Source: Gigaspora margarita
Lineage: Eukaryota; Glomeromycota; Glomeromycetes; Diversisporales; Gigasporaceae
DNA length: 64,000 bases
Direction of reading: 5' to 3'
Assembly (NCBI GenBank): GCA_009809945.1
Contig: WTPW01000157.1
Span: 137,489 to 201,488, forward strand
Shown here: one piece after another, positions 33,839-46,665 of the stretch
Layout of the letters: each line of letters opens with the position of its first letter
How positions within the stretch are numbered: position 1 is the stretch's first letter
Position numbers and translations under genes: made by a program
Notes under the pieces: generated by a model
What the model was told of the DNA's origin: nothing
Databases searched by the model: none
What the model saw: only the letters and a program-made list of their open reading frames with translations

Positions 33839-34215
33839 AAACTATAATAGTATAAATTTTAATAATTAAAACATATAATAAAAATAGACTTGTATATATT
33901 ATAAAGCTTTCCGTAGTGGGTTCATATTTTTTGTAGTTATACAAAATTATTGGTTTTGATTGGTCTATATTATTATATAATAAAAATAATACCTGATCTT
34001 TAAATATATGTTTTTTGTTAAATATTTAACCAATGTTAATAATTTTACTACTGATAGAATTAGAAAAGCCTATTCTATAAACTTTAATTTAGAAGTAAAA
34101 TAATTAACTTAATAAAATTTTTTAAAATAGTAAAAATAAAAAATTGACTATTGAGATCATATAAAAAATGATCTGCATATACTCTACCTTAACAAATAAG
34201 GTAGCTGCACAATGC
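33839..34215. other. AT-rich sequence without a gene
   Basis: Nothing recognisable. Confidence 0.45.
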
Positions 34216-34387
34216 TGGGACCCTGAAAAATACATAGATAGGTCAGGTATGAGTTTGCTTATTTTTGAGGTTTTTTCTACAGATCTTTTCTATTTATAGT
34301 AATTTTTTTGCTTATTTTTAAAGTTTTTCTGCAGATCTTTTCTTTTTGAGTAACCCTATAATTAAACTGACCTATTTCGTGGTCCTA
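34216..34387. mobile_element. MITE1 copy B, right end degraded
   Basis: The left end GGGACCCTGAAAAATACATA, GATAGGTCAG and the two internal TTTGCTTATTTTT units match copy A. The right end is shortened to CTGACCTATTTCGTGGTCCT. Confidence 0.75.
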
Positions 34388-34802
34388 CAATACTATTATA
34401 CAAAACCAGAAATATAATTTGAGTAAGCTCTATGAGATGATTCAAGCATTTTATTGACAATATTCTAAGTCAGTTTTATTTTTCTTATGCTGAAAAATTT
34501 TGCTTTATTATAAGAAAATCAAAATTGGTTAAAATTTTAAAAAGGAACAAATCAGCAAATATTAGTGAGCTATATAATTTTTGTATATCACATTATTAAG
34601 ATTTAGTACTGTATATAATAGCATTTGATTCATGCCTTCAGACATTTAAAGATCAAATATTGCAATTTTTTCTCACAATTGGTCACGTTTTTTGGTCCTG
34701 CCAATCAAGTATGTTAAAGTACAGAAACCAAAATTTAAATTATAAGCTTATATAATCAATAATATGAATATAATAGATAATATTGATAGATAAAATTGGT
34801 AA
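34388..34802. other. AT-rich sequence without a gene
   Basis: No gene or repeat is recognised. Confidence 0.4.
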
Positions 34803-34947
34803 GAGGAGTGACAAAAATCAGGTGATTTTTTAGGGAGGAGGGGGGTAAAAAATGTTAAAATTATATATAGGAACCTGACCATATCTATATTAAAGAGAGG
34901 GGGTAGGCCTCTGATAAAAAATAATCAGATGATTAATGACATGGCCC
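34803..34947. mobile_element. Tourist-like MITE copy 2, TAA duplication
   Basis: 145 bp, GAGGAGTGACAAAAATCAGG ... GACATGGCCC, with TAA at 34800-34802 and 34948-34950. The interior (GGAACCTGACCATATCTATA, GTAGGCCTCTGATAAAAAAT) matches the 32386 copy closely. Confidence 0.82.
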
Positions 34948-35197
34948 TAAGCTTAAACATGCTACAAAAGTGTTAATTAAAAATGGACAAATTTTGAATT
35001 AAGTGAAATAGTTAATAGTAAAAATTACAGAATTATTACTGATTATTATTTTGTTATATAATTATGCATTAGTTTTTCTAATTCATCCGTAAACTGCTAT
35101 ATTGTAGTAAAGATAACTTTATTTCTATAATGATAAAAAAATATATTATGAAAAATATATAGGAAAAGGTTCACTATCCAAGCAAGCTCTAGCATTA

Positions 35198-36530
35198 GAG
35201 AGCTTTCAGAAATCAGTTGATTTTTGTTTACTATGAGCCTACCCCACCCACCCACACCTGATACCCAATTAGCCAATCAGATTTTACAATTATTAAAAAG
35301 TTAGACATAATATTTAATAGTAAATAACTTTTGATCTACTGGACCAAATTTGATGATTTAACTACCAAAATGATCCTCTCAATAAGAGAATTCTAGCAAG
35401 CCCAAAGTTGTTAAAATCTAATAACAGAATCCTAAAATAGAATAAATTTGTGTTACTAAAATAGTTTATAATTATTTAATAAATTATAGAACTTTTATAG
35501 TAATACAAATCTATTCTGATTACAGGATTCTGTGATTAAATTTTTAGGTAAGTGCAGTAAATCATGTATTAGGGTTTACATAGGGCATATTTCCTAGTAA
35601 TAAGACTATTGACTAAGCAAATTTTAATATTTAAAAAAACTCAAAAACGTTTTTGACCTAAAAATAAGCTACTGCACGATTGATAATAGTCACTATATAG
35701 TAAAGTCAATATTTTACTATGTGAATTAATTATAGTCGCTTAAGTAAACTTTTTTAGTATATCAAAATACACTTATTCAAAAATTTTTATCAGTATTGAA
35801 GAATTTTTTATTATTTGACTTTTGATTTTTACGTTCGACAAAAAAGTTAAAATTTTTTAAAAAAATATATTTGATAAATGTAAAAATTAAAAGTTAACTA
35901 ATAGAAAGTTCTCCAATTTGGATAAAAATTTCAAAGTATATATGTTTTGACCACCCAAATAAGTTTACTTAAGTGATTATAATCGATTTACATAGTAAAA
36001 TTTGGACTTTACTATGTAATGACTACTTGTGATCGCTAAATACCAATTATAATTTGACAAAATTATATACAATTTTTAAGCAATTCACAAGAACTACTAA
36101 TTTGATTAAGCTAAAATTTTAATATGATATAGATCAATCTTATATCTATTTACATTAAAAATGTTAGCTCATTTGGATAAATAGTTATTAAGAATTCAAA
36201 TACAAATTTTATAATTTTATTATAATAAAATACTATTAGTATTTATACTATATATATAGGTTGTGATAAAATGGGGACCCTCACTTCCCTTATTATTTTG
36301 GACTTGCTAGAATCCTCTTATTGAGAGGATCATTTTGGCAGTTAAATCATCAAATTTGGTGCAGTAGATCAAAAGTTATTAATTATTAAATATTATTAAT
36401 AAATCTATAATTTTGGTCAAAAATAATTTTGTAACTTTGGCCAGAATTATAAAATTTTGGCCGGAATTACACCTGATACTTCAGCTGACCCACCCACCTA
36501 CCCAAAAATCAGCTGATTTCTGGAATCTTC
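35198..36530. mobile_element. Compound foldback element, copy 2, with nested foldback MITE
   Basis: The left arm (35198-35548) and right arm (about 36285-36530) match the two ends of the 20431-21681 element (AGAAATCAG, ACCCACCCACACCTGATAC, ACTACCAAAATGATCCTCTC). TTA precedes the left end, but the right flank reads ATG, so the duplication is lost. The interior has been replaced: about 35685-36050 is a complete GTAAAGTC-family foldback with TAGTAAAGTC and GCTTAAGTAAAC in both arms. Confidence 0.7.
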
Positions 36531-37641
36531 ATGAAAAGTCTCTAGGCTAGGACTAGTTATTTGAACTCATACAAATTATTCTCCTAATTTGTCAAACACA
36601 TAAACTACTTACCTCTTGGTCCCCAAATTCCCTTAACTCCAAGGTTCTAAAAAAGCTACCTACTACATAAAAATCCCAAATATAAGAAAGATAGCTAATA
36701 TATCTATATAATAAAAAAAAGAATTAGGGCATCATCCTTCAGGATCTATTTCAGGTCCTTGCTCTGCTTCTGCAACCACCAAGCCTAATAGGTTTCTTGT
36801 ATTGCTACTGTAGCCACAGAGTCTAACTCTCTACTCATAAGGGTTCTTGCATTGCTACTGCAGCCGCATAGCTCAAAAATTGCTATTGATAGCTCTTGTA
36901 CTGTACTAACACTATAGTCATAGATCCTTAACCATTCAATATATTATCTAACCAAACTGATACTACTAATACTTGCAGAACTACTTAAAATAGAAGTAGA
37001 GAGATAGAGCCAGTCTTTACCAAAGTGTGCGATAATAAAACAAAAGATAATTTATTTCTTAATGTCCGCATGCATATAGCCTTCCTAGTACTACTTCAAT
37101 ATATCCTATTTACTGATTTTCATAGAAACATGCTAAAATCATATATCATCCCAATAAAAAAAACAATAAAAAGCCTCAACCAAAGCACTAGACTAACCAT
37201 AAATAACAAAAATCAAAGATGATCAATAAAGTCAAATAACTTGCAATAATGATTGCTTTGTTATGAGCTAAACTCATCATGCTAGAATTTAAAGGCTTGC
37301 ATAGTATGAGAGAGAAAATCAATTCAATACGGCTCAATATCTAAAACTACCAAATATGAATACCAATCAATACTAGAATACACAAATCCTCAAGACTCAG
37401 CCCTAAAGTGGCAGCCAAAGAAAGAGGCATGTGGTTGAATTGGTCTAAGTATTAAGGTTTGGAATTTTGAAGCAGCAATAGTCTCTTAGATAAGTATATG
37501 CTTTTAGGTTGTAAAGTCCTTTTTATTTAATGTTGATATAATACTAATTCACTAATTTTTATTTTATGTGTAGTTGGATTCTTTGATACTAATAGTGAAC
37601 TTTGTTCATGATATCACGTGATTAAACATCAGATAAGGTTA
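36531..37641. other. Unassigned, less AT-biased stretch
   Basis: Compositionally richer than its surroundings. A local direct repeat, TTCTTGTATTGCTACTGTAG and TTCTTGCATTGCTACTGCAG, occurs at about 36797 and 36843. No protein family is recognised in either direction; it may be a decayed retroelement. The small open frame at 37025-37222 has no supporting features. Confidence 0.35.
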
Positions 37642-38547
37642 GGGGGCTTCCAGAAATTACGTAATATTTTTGTTACTAATAAATTTCAAAATTTTACCCA
37701 CCCACCCACACCTGATACTTTATTAGCCAATCAAATTTTATATTTTTTAAAATTTATTCATATGTTCAATTTATGAAATTAATAATAACTATTGCTCTAC
37801 CAGACCAATTTAGATGATTTATCTACCAAAATGTTCGTCTCACTGAGACGATTCTAACAAGCCCAAAATCGTTAAAATCTAATCACAGTGTCCCAAGATC
37901 GTTCAACTTTTGTGTAATTTTAATAGTGATTTTTTAGAATCACTAAATAAATATCTTTAATATTGAATAACTTTTGATCCACTAGCCCGTTTTGGATGAT
38001 TTAACTACCAAAATGTTCGTCTCANTGAGACGATTCTAACAAGCCCAAAATCGCTAAATTCTAATCACAGGATTCCAAGATCGATAATGATTTTATTGTT
38101 TGTTTAACAATTCAAATCTTTATCGATCTTGGAATTCTGTAATTAGAATTTAGCGATTTGGGGCTTGTTAGAATCGTCTCACTGAGACGAACATTTTGGT
38201 AGTCAAATAATCCAAAACGGGCCAGTGGATCAAAAGTTATTCAATATTAAAGATATTTCTTAGTGATTCTAAAAAATCACTATTAAAATTACACAAAAAT
38301 TGAACGATCTTGGGACACTGTGATAGGATTTTAACGATTTTGGGCTTGTTAGAATCGTCTCAGTGAGACAAACATTTTGATAGTTAAATCATCTAAATTG
38401 GTCTAGTAGATCAATAGTTATTAATAATTTTATAATTTTATACTTTTGGCCAGAATTGTAAAATTTTGACCAGAATTATAATTATAACCTGATATTTTCG
38501 GGACCCCACCCACCCACTAAAAAATTACGTAATTTCTGGAAGCCCCC
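37642..38547. mobile_element. Compound foldback element, short variant, TTA duplication
   Basis: 906 bp bounded by GGGGGCTTCCAGAAATTACG and its inverted copy, with TTA at 37639-37641 and 38548-38550. The interior is a double palindrome of the module ACTACCAAAATGTTCGTCTC / GAGACGATTCTAACAAGCCC. It is a distinct subfamily of the 20431-21681 element (TTCGTCTCAxTGAGACGA instead of ATCCTCTCAATGAGAGGAT). One ambiguous base lies at 38026. Confidence 0.88.
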
Positions 38548-38550
38548 TTA

Positions 38551-41280
38551 CGAGTTGTTTCTACAACTGCATCAATTGTTTTTCCAACTTAAAATTCTGA
38601 CATCTACTAGAGACTGCGGAAGGTGAATACACAGGACATAGTTAAATAATATAGTATCATAAGAATCAATGATAGATTAATCAAACAAACCTACATAGGT
38701 ATTTCACAAAAAATTTATCAGTCATGTGACTTTGTTATAGAACAAACCAATTGAATTTAGAATCAAATATAATGTAAAAATCATGCTTTTTATAATTTTT
38801 TATAAAAAATTACTAATAACTCTAAAGTTTGTCTATGAAATCATCTACTGCACATTAACAAAAAAATTTTTTGCAATATTTTGGTATTAGAGTACTCTAA
38901 CCAAACATCTAATCTATCGCCTTATTCAATTGTTTTAATTGATTTTTACATTACACCTGATCTAAAATTTGATTAGGTTGTGCTACAAAAAATTACATGA
39001 CCAAAAATTTTTTTGTAGGATAGCTACTATCTTCAATCATAATCAAATAATACAAATCACAGAGTTCAATTGTTACTCCAAAATAGGAAGTCACAAGGTT
39101 CGTATATTGTCTGATAAATGAGGTAATTAGTATTTTAATCGAGGGGAGTGGGTACTGATTTATAATTGATACTCTCTGTTTAAATCTTCTCTTCTACAAA
39201 TATGGATTTTCAACCATAACGATATTATGTTGAATCGACTTATACTGTCAACAATTATATCAAGAACTTTACTATATAAGATTTTTGAAGTTATAGAACT
39301 CCAAAGAGTTGCTTTTATTTTGAGATAAGCTTGAAGCCCTTATATACTGATATTTACAGACTAAAGTTTGAACAAAAAGAATTTTACTAATTTTCTAATT
39401 GAATAATTCCTTTTGAGCTATTGAATCTTTTGAATCTTTTGATTCTATTAATTTTCTTGATTCTTACTGATGCTAATCTTACTAAAAATAGCTACTAAAA
39501 ATATTTTGATAAAATAATAAATTGGTATAGCCTCATTTAGGCTTGTACTATTTTGACTAAATTCAAAAGTTATAACAGCCACAAGTCTATCAAAATAAAA
39601 TCTACAAAAATCGATTTCTCATAGTATTAAACAAAGCTAAACAAATCAAATTAATATGCTCTTTATCTAATTTAATATTAGATCTGCTCAGTATGCATGA
39701 CTATCCATATAGTTAGCAAGACATAACAGGTATAGATGCTCATGCCAGAATTTAGAAGATGCGCATAGTTACAAGTTACACAAAAAATGCTTTCATATGA
39801 CATTAGACAAATGCCAGTATACACATGATATCAATGCATATTAAATGATTAATTTGAATATGCCATCCAATAAAATTCAAGAAATCACACACAGATAGTT
39901 GCCTGTTAACTATACACTTCATACTTCATACTACATTTCTAGTAAATCCCTTATTATTATTATACTGCAACCTAATTTCACATTAATTTACAGCTATTTT
40001 TATAATTCTTGGAACCCTGATAAAAATTGGCTAAATAATTTTTTAGCCAATTTGATTAAGTTTATTCGTATAATAAATCCAATTTTGTTTTATAATAACT
40101 GTTTTACAGACTATTGTATCAGCTGTAATTCATTGACAATTATAGCTGTTTTCATAAATTATAAAACAAATTAAAATTTCTCATTTTTCAAAATCTCTTC
40201 AGTTTTGTCCTATGAATTATTTATTTCTCTAAAAAATATATTGCTATCTCCGGACTGAAGTTTCAAAGACAATAACATGATTCTGAAGAGTTTGATAACT
40301 TTTAGAATGAAACCAAAGAGATTTTGAAAAACAACAAATTTTTAGTTTGTCCCAAAATATATAAGAATAGCTGTAATTCACTAACAAGTTTTATTTGGGT
40401 AATTTGAAAAAAAAGAACTCAATTTACAATTAAACACTTATTTTAAGTTCAGGTTTGTGTTAATGTTTAAAACTAAATTACTATCAAATTTTTGATAATA
40501 TATAAATGCTTTGTGTTCATTCTTATCAATACCGATTTCTTTAGATTAAGGACCAACTATAATTATTCCATTAGCACTCATGACTGAAATATAATTGCTT
40601 TCGAATTAAACCAATTTGAACTATTTGAAAATTTTTAGAACATCCAAAACAAGTCTTTATTTTAGAATAATTTGAAAAACAACTTTACTTCCAGCTATAA
40701 GACATAACCTTGACTGGACTATAAAAAAAATTATTTTTTATCATAGCTTAATTTTGAGACTTTACTCAAGACCCAACTTTCCTTTAATGGGCTCTGTAAC
40801 CATGATCGGAAACATTGTGCTGCCCTTACAGTCTTAGAAGCTAATCTAGACCTTTTGTTCATAATTATGTTTCCACCTTCTGAAGTATGCTTAGAGGCAA
40901 TGGAGGATATGGAAATTTGCTAAATAGTCTTGCACTATTTGAGCAAGTTGAGAAAAATATATTTGATGTGTCTAAATATAGAATTATGGTTATTAATTTT
41001 ATTCTTGTTCAAAATCAGTTTTATCTTTATATGTTAAAACTACCACATAAAATTTTTTTTGAGTTCTAGGAGTCTGTAAATGCAACATAGATAGCTATCT
41101 TATATTTGCAATATTTTATGAACTTATTTATAAATAAAAGTAAAATCTTTGAAATAATGTACATGAAATATAGCAAAGTTGAAATAACTACTATATTGTG
41201 ATCACAGAACTTCTAGCTCAAAAAAAAATATGAAATAATCAATCCAACAGAATAATAATACATTGCCTTCAACTATATTA
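38551..41280. other. AT-rich region without a supported gene
   Basis: Open frames at 39899-40174 and 40887-41069 are short, low in complexity and show no family motif, so they are not called. I see no complete repeat element here; some segments (39100-39480, 40160-40860) are slightly richer in GC and may be old transposon remnants. Confidence 0.4.
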
Positions 41281-41702
41281 ATACATCAGTTTCTTTAATA
41301 GCTGGCTTCTCCAAAATATAATGCTCAATTTCATCAAGGTTATTGTTATTGTCATCAAAATTTTCATCAAGCAAAGATCGTGTAAATGATACAGTATTAT
41401 TGGAGAATGTGCTTAATGAAGTGTTTTTAGAAGGTATTAAATATTCGTTTCAAAGAGGGTGCACATTCTGGCAAAAACAAATTATCTTATATTAGTTAAG
41501 AGAAAAAAAAAGAGAATAAAAGGAATAACAAACAGTGCTTTTTGTTTAATCAATTTCATGATCTGGAAATCCTTTTTTTGTAAAATAATTAAACTTTCAT
41601 CACAGATTTAAAGTGGTACATAGCATCATAGTAGTATTTGTTTTTGAATAATATTGGACTAATTTTTCTTTTGCCGCTAGAGCAGCTGAGACAAGTGAAG
41701 CT
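41281..41702 (-). pseudogene. hAT transposase C-terminal fragment
   Basis: On the minus strand, AALAAKEKLVQYYSKTNTTM then MLCTTLNL and KFNYFTKKGFPDHEID (41702-41540) match the region before the C-terminal dimerisation domain of hAT transposases. After a probable intron (acceptor TTTTTGCCAG near 41470) comes DNNNNLDEIEHYILEKPAIK, a typical dimerisation-domain start, ending at TAG at about 41283. Stops interrupt it, including TGA at 41450-41452 in HPL*NEY. The N-terminal and catalytic parts are absent here but present on the same strand at 53932-57733. Confidence 0.7.
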
Positions 41703-41922
41703 AATAATCAAATTCATTGTAAGTGTGACAGAGAACTAGAATTTATGTAATTTAAAATATTCAGTATAATTAGTTAGAATTGCTTACTGAATGTAATTAT
41801 AAACCTAAAATTGAAAATATATTATAATATTAGAAGTTAGAGTGCTATTAAATACTAAAAAAAATAATAGTTATAAAATTACTAGCACTAGTAAATTTTA
41901 AAAGCTTCAATAATATAATCTG

Positions 41923-42051
41923 AATACTACTCAAACTGCTATTTGAACTGCTATGCAACATTTATATGACTTTGCAAATATGCATATTCACGAAATCATA
42001 TGATAATGTTAAATAGCAGTTTGAATAGCAGTTTGAGTGGTATTCAAATTA
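41923..42051. mobile_element. Small inverted-repeat MITE
   Basis: About 129 bp. The left arm CTGAATACTACTCAAACTGC and the reverse complement of the right arm TTTGAATACCACTCAAACTG align for about 45 bp, through AACTGCTATxxAACATT. Ends approximate. Confidence 0.6.
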
Positions 42052-42527
42052 CTTTATGCTATTTAACAGATAAAAATTTTAAATTTTCTAGTATAGAACT
42101 ATTTTAATCAATATTAAATTATTTTAATAAATTACTATAAAATACAATGCAAAATTCTGACTTGTACTAGCATATTTTAGGGTTATCTAATGTGATTTTA
42201 AGACCAAATACTAATTAATTAAATAAATAATTTGTGTAGTAATCTTGAATGGTTTAAATAAATTGATTAATAAATAATACTCACCAAGTACTAATAATTT
42301 AAATTACATTTAAATTATTAATAATATTAGTAGTATTCAATACCATGTATTTTGCTAATAAAACTTAGAGTTAAGGTGCTGTTATAGGTTAAGGAAGGAT
42401 TAGTATTAGAAGTAAAATATAGATTAATATAAGGTTTTTGGAAGTGCTAAACATTTATTTAGAATACCAGCATTAATTACTTAGCTAGCTTTTGTAATAT
42501 AGCGATTGTAGTACTGAACATCACTGG

Positions 42528-42839
42528 TAGGGATGGTAAAGTCAGTCCAGGTCCGGTCTTGGTCCTAGAACTTGTAAGTCCTATTACACGGATCTAAGGA
42601 CCAGGTCCTCATATAATAAGTCCTAGAATTTATGCCCAACCAATAGGATTAAGTCCTTGGACTTAGACCTAATACTTTCTAGCCAATTAAAATTCTTTAT
42701 TTACTAATATTTTTATATTTTATATTAGGACCTATTGTGGATCTATGGACCTAGGTCCTAAAATTGTGATCTAGTCTTTAAAGACCAGGTCCCAAAACCA
42801 GGTCCTAAAGTTCCAGACTTAAGGACTTTGCCATCCCTA
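42528..42839. mobile_element. hAT MITE-B, TAGGGATGG ends
   Basis: 312 bp. The left end TAGGGATGGTAAAGTC and inverted right end TAGGGATGGCAAAGTC are near-perfect TIRs. Flanks ATCACTGG (42520-42527) and ATTACTAG (42840-42847) agree at 6 of 8 positions. The interior is full of GGTCCT/AGGACC words. hAT affinity follows from the TIR and 8-bp spacing. Confidence 0.85.
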
Positions 42840-43266
42840 ATTACTAGTGTGATTTAGTAAAACTGTAAATAATAATATTTTAATAGAAATGTATTATGCA
42901 GCTAATAGTAAAAGTTTTATACTTATTTAATTAAAAAAATATTATTTGAATTTTTATGAATGTATATTGATAATTTTAAATAATTAAATATTTATTCTAT
43001 TTATTATTAAATTTCTAAAATTAAATATTAATAAATTACTTACTTTTAAATTTTTTTTAATTTCTGTATTTGTAATAAGAGACAGGTAAATTGACATATA
43101 CTCTTTTCTGACCACATACAGTCTGAAAGAGTTTTTTTCCTTTTTATTAAAATACAGGCACAAATTTCAACAGAACAGTTCACAAGAAAAAACAAAGTAA
43201 GGGCCTGTTCCTATACAAACAAGAAACATAAAATAGAAGGGTCAAAAGAAGAGGAAGTAGATAAAA

Positions 43267-44022
43267 ATGGCTAAGCTCAAAATAGAAAACCCACTCGATA
43301 TGTCCAGTAGAGTAAACAAGAAAAATGAAACTACTTTTCTACAACAAACAGAACAGACAATAAAGGTCAACTATATCCAAACAACAGAAACACGCATTTT
43401 AATCGACACAAATGGCAAAAAACAAAGTTGGGATAAAATAGTAAAAAATGATACAGTAAAATTAAAAGACATTACTAACCTAACACCCCTTTTGGTGAAC
43501 TCAAATATGACTATAATGCATAATGAGTCATCATATATAAAAAAAGATGTTCTAATACGTAATGAGAAGAAAATTTAAACAGGACCTAGAGCTCTTACAG
43601 ATGACAACTTCTTTGATAACATAGACAATTTTCTCAGACTGCCAGAACAGAAAGCTAATAATAGAGACACAAATGAACAGAACAACGAAACAATTAAAAA
43701 TAATGCTAATTATATGGCTAAAGAGAAAACTTGGTCCTCTTTTTTCCCTAAGTTAAAAAGAGGCAGGCTGACATACACCTCCTTTTTATCTCAGAATGTG
43801 ATAAAATCAAAAAATAAAAATGCCTTAATTATAGATATAAGTAGATTGCAATATTCGTTTAATAAGATAATAGAATCATTATTCAATACTGCGAAATATG
43901 ATATATGCACAGCAAAGCAACATTACACAAGAGGCTGTAGAATGCACTTGGAAGTAGTTTTCAACAACAGAGAAAGGCTAAAATATTATGCAGTGAAAGG
44001 CATAGAAATATTAAATAGGGCA
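43267..44022 (+). pseudogene. LINE2 ORF1, 5' part
   Basis: Starts with ATG at 43267 (MAKLKIENPLDMSSRVNKKN) and runs to a TAA at 43576; the frame resumes as MAKEKTWSSFFPKLKRGRLT (43714) through HYTRGCRMHLEVVFNNRERL to the SINE insertion at 44023. The basic, Asn/Lys-rich text suits an RNA-binding ORF1, but no domain is clear. The sequence continues at 46911 after the insertion. Confidence 0.6.
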
Positions 44023-44029
44023 GGGTGTG

Positions 44030-44110
44030 GTGACATAGCGTAGTTGGATGGTTGTTACCCCCAAGCAATTCGAAACAAAGGTACATAAGTTCGAATCCCA
44101 CTGGAGATGT
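44030..44110 (+). promoter_or_regulatory. tRNA-like Pol III promoter of the SINE
   Basis: TAGCGTAGTTGG (44036-44047) fits the A-box and AGTTCGAATCC (44088-44098) the B-box of RNA polymerase III, about 40 bp apart as in tRNA genes. No good acceptor-stem pairing is visible, so it is read as a SINE head and not a tRNA gene. Confidence 0.65.
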
Positions 44111-44839
44111 TTTTAAAAATTATATTTGTGTTACTGTACTATCTATCTGCGACATAAAGTCAGGTCATAGAATCTGTAGCCTGGGTCACACCAATCAAAT
44201 TGGGAGCTGTGGAGGTAATCATGTATGACATGACCAATATGGTGTAAAAATCCTGAGAACATTGCAGAGATGGAACATGCTTAGCAAGACCTGAGCAAAG
44301 AAGTAACTGAGCTTTCGATGGTGCATAATGAACAGAATCGGATAGAGAAAAGCTGGGAAGGCCGAACAGGCAAAAGTCCCTATGGCAAGAGGGGGTCCAC
44401 CAACCTGGCTGCTAGAGTCACACCAGAGGAAAAGGACATGCGTTGCGGAAGCATGGACCAAGAAAAGGGAGACCTAAGGCATCCTAATGCCAGGCTGACT
44501 GATCCTTCTGGGCCAACTAAATTGGTAGTTCAGAATACAGATAATATCTTGAAGAGGATAAACGGGTGTACTGGGGTAAGATGAACTTCGCAAAGGCAAA
44601 AGTAGGTAATAGTAGTGGTTTAATGGTTAGCTCTGACTGCAAGTATACAGGTAAAATGTAGCAGATGTTACTGAAGTGTAGATAAATACCTAAGTAGGAT
44701 AGGTACCACTCTACCAGGTTTACTACAGAGGTAAATGCTCTTCATAAAGAAATTGGCTAAAGCCTCAAGGTACTTTTCATAGTAAATTAGCTCCTGTAAG
44801 GGTATATTGGAAGGAACATAGAACATCATCAGGAAATTT

Positions 44840-46665
44840 TATATATAGATATTAATCAATATATAACAGTTAATCATTTTATATCGATTAAAAAATAACG
44901 ATATATATCGATTAACCGGTTAAAAATCGATATATATCTAAATCGATATATATCATTTTCTATATTAAATCATTATATATCTACAAATCGATTATAATTG
45001 GAATTATTTAAAACAATATATAATGATTAACAGATCTTTAACGATTACATAGATAATTATTTGAAATGATATATAATGATTAACAGATCTTTAACAATTA
45101 CACAGTGTTTTGACCACGTTACAAAAATTTCATCCCAGATCACCGGGNNNNNNNNNNNNNNNNNNNNNNNNNNNNNNNNNNNNNNNNNNNNNNNNNNNNN
45201 NNNNNNNNNNNNNNNNNNNNNNNNNNNNNNNNNNNNNNNNNNNNNNNNNNNNNNNNNNNNNNNNNNNNNNNNNNNNNNNNNNNNNNNNNNNNNNNNNNNN
45301 NNNNNNNNNNNNNNNNNNNNNNNNNNNNNNNNNNNNNNNNNNNNNNNNNNNNNNNNNNNNNNNNNNNNNNNNNNNNNNNNNNNNNNNNNNNNNNNNNNNN
45401 NNNNNNNNNNNNNNNNNNNNNNNNNNNNNNNNNNNNNNNNNNNNNNNNNNNNNNNNNNNNNNNNNNNNNNNNNNNNNNNNNNNNNNNNNNNNNNNNNNNN
45501 NNNNNNNNNNNNNNNNNNNNNNNNNNNNNNNNNNNNNNNNNNNNNNNNNNNNNNNNNNNNNNNNNNNNNNNNNNNNNNNNNNNNNNNNNNNNNNNNNNNN
45601 NNNNNNNNNNNNNNNNNNNNNNNNNNNNNNNNNNNNNNNNNNNNNNNNNNNNNNNNNNNNNNNNNNNNNNNNNNNNNNNNNNNNNNNNNNNNNNNNNNNN
45701 NNNNNNNNNNNNNNNNNNNNNNNNNNNNNNNNNNNNNNNNNNNNNNNNNNNNNNNNNNNNNNNNNNNNNNNNNNNNNNNNNNNNNNNNNNNNNNNNNNNN
45801 NNNNNNNNNNNNNNNNNNNNNNNNNNNNNNNNNNNNNNNNNNNNNNNNNNNNNNNNNNNNNNNNNNNNNNNNNNNNNNNNNNNNNNNNNNNNNNNNNNNN
45901 NNNNNNNNNNNNNNNNNNNNNNNNNNNNNNNNNNNNNNNNNNNNNNNNNNNNNNNNNNNNNNNNNNNNNNNNNNNNNNNNNNNNNNNNNNNNNNNNNNNN
46001 NNNNNNNNNNNNNNNNNNNNNNNNNNNNNNNNNNNNNNNNNNNNNNNNNNNNNNNNNNNNNNNNNNNNNNNNNNNNNNNNNNNNNNNNNNNNNNNNTTTG
46101 TTTTTTTTTTGTTATTTTTTTGGTTTGTTTTTTGTTTGTTTTTTTTACTTATTTTTTTAATTTTATTTTATTTTATTTATTCTTTACTTCTTTTGGAACT
46201 TTGCAAGAAAATGACCTAACTTTCAGGAACTTTGCAAGAAGTAGCGAATATAAGTGAATATAAGCAAATATGAATGAATATAAGCAAATATGAGTGAATA
46301 TAAGGAATATAATAGTTTATTTTTTTATTTTTTTTGGTTTCGTTTTTTTTTGAATTTATTTTTTTTGATATTTTTTTATAATAATTTATAATAAAATATG
46401 TAATATTTTAAAATATAATAATAATAAATAAAAAAAAATAAAATTTTATATTAAAAAATTGTGAAAACTTGTGAAAACCTGTAAAATGTTTAAAAATTTG
46501 CAAAAAGTATGATTATGTGAATATAATAATTATTAATTGATATCATATTCGATATATATCGATTAACCGGATATATATCGATTACTATNACTATCGATAG
46601 TAATCGACANGGNTGATGAGTATCGATATATATCTTACCGGTTAGTAATCGATATATATCTATAT
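44840..46665. repeat. ATCGATATATAT palindromes and short tandems around an assembly gap
   Basis: GATATATATCGATTAACCGG and variants recur in both orientations at 44865-44960 and 46548-46660. A ~57-bp tandem (GATATATAATGATTAACAGATC...) lies at 45025-45110, GAATATAAGCAAATAT repeats at 46240-46315, and GGAACTTTGCAAGAA occurs twice at 46193-46240. N runs from 45148 to 46096. The flanking dyads suggest the gap is a hard-to-assemble palindromic or satellite segment. Confidence 0.6.

Noticed and set aside
39899..41069. Small plus-strand genes at 39899-40174 and 40887-41069
   Set aside because: Short AT-driven open frames without motifs, splice context or similarity to the recognised elements.
44030..44110. 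A functional tRNA gene
   Set aside because: A and B boxes are present, but no acceptor-stem pairing is visible and the sequence starts exactly at a 15-bp target duplication, so it is a SINE head.
45076..46257. Long open frames across the N run
   Set aside because: They exist only because N bases cannot form stops; the same applies to frames across 57160-57700.
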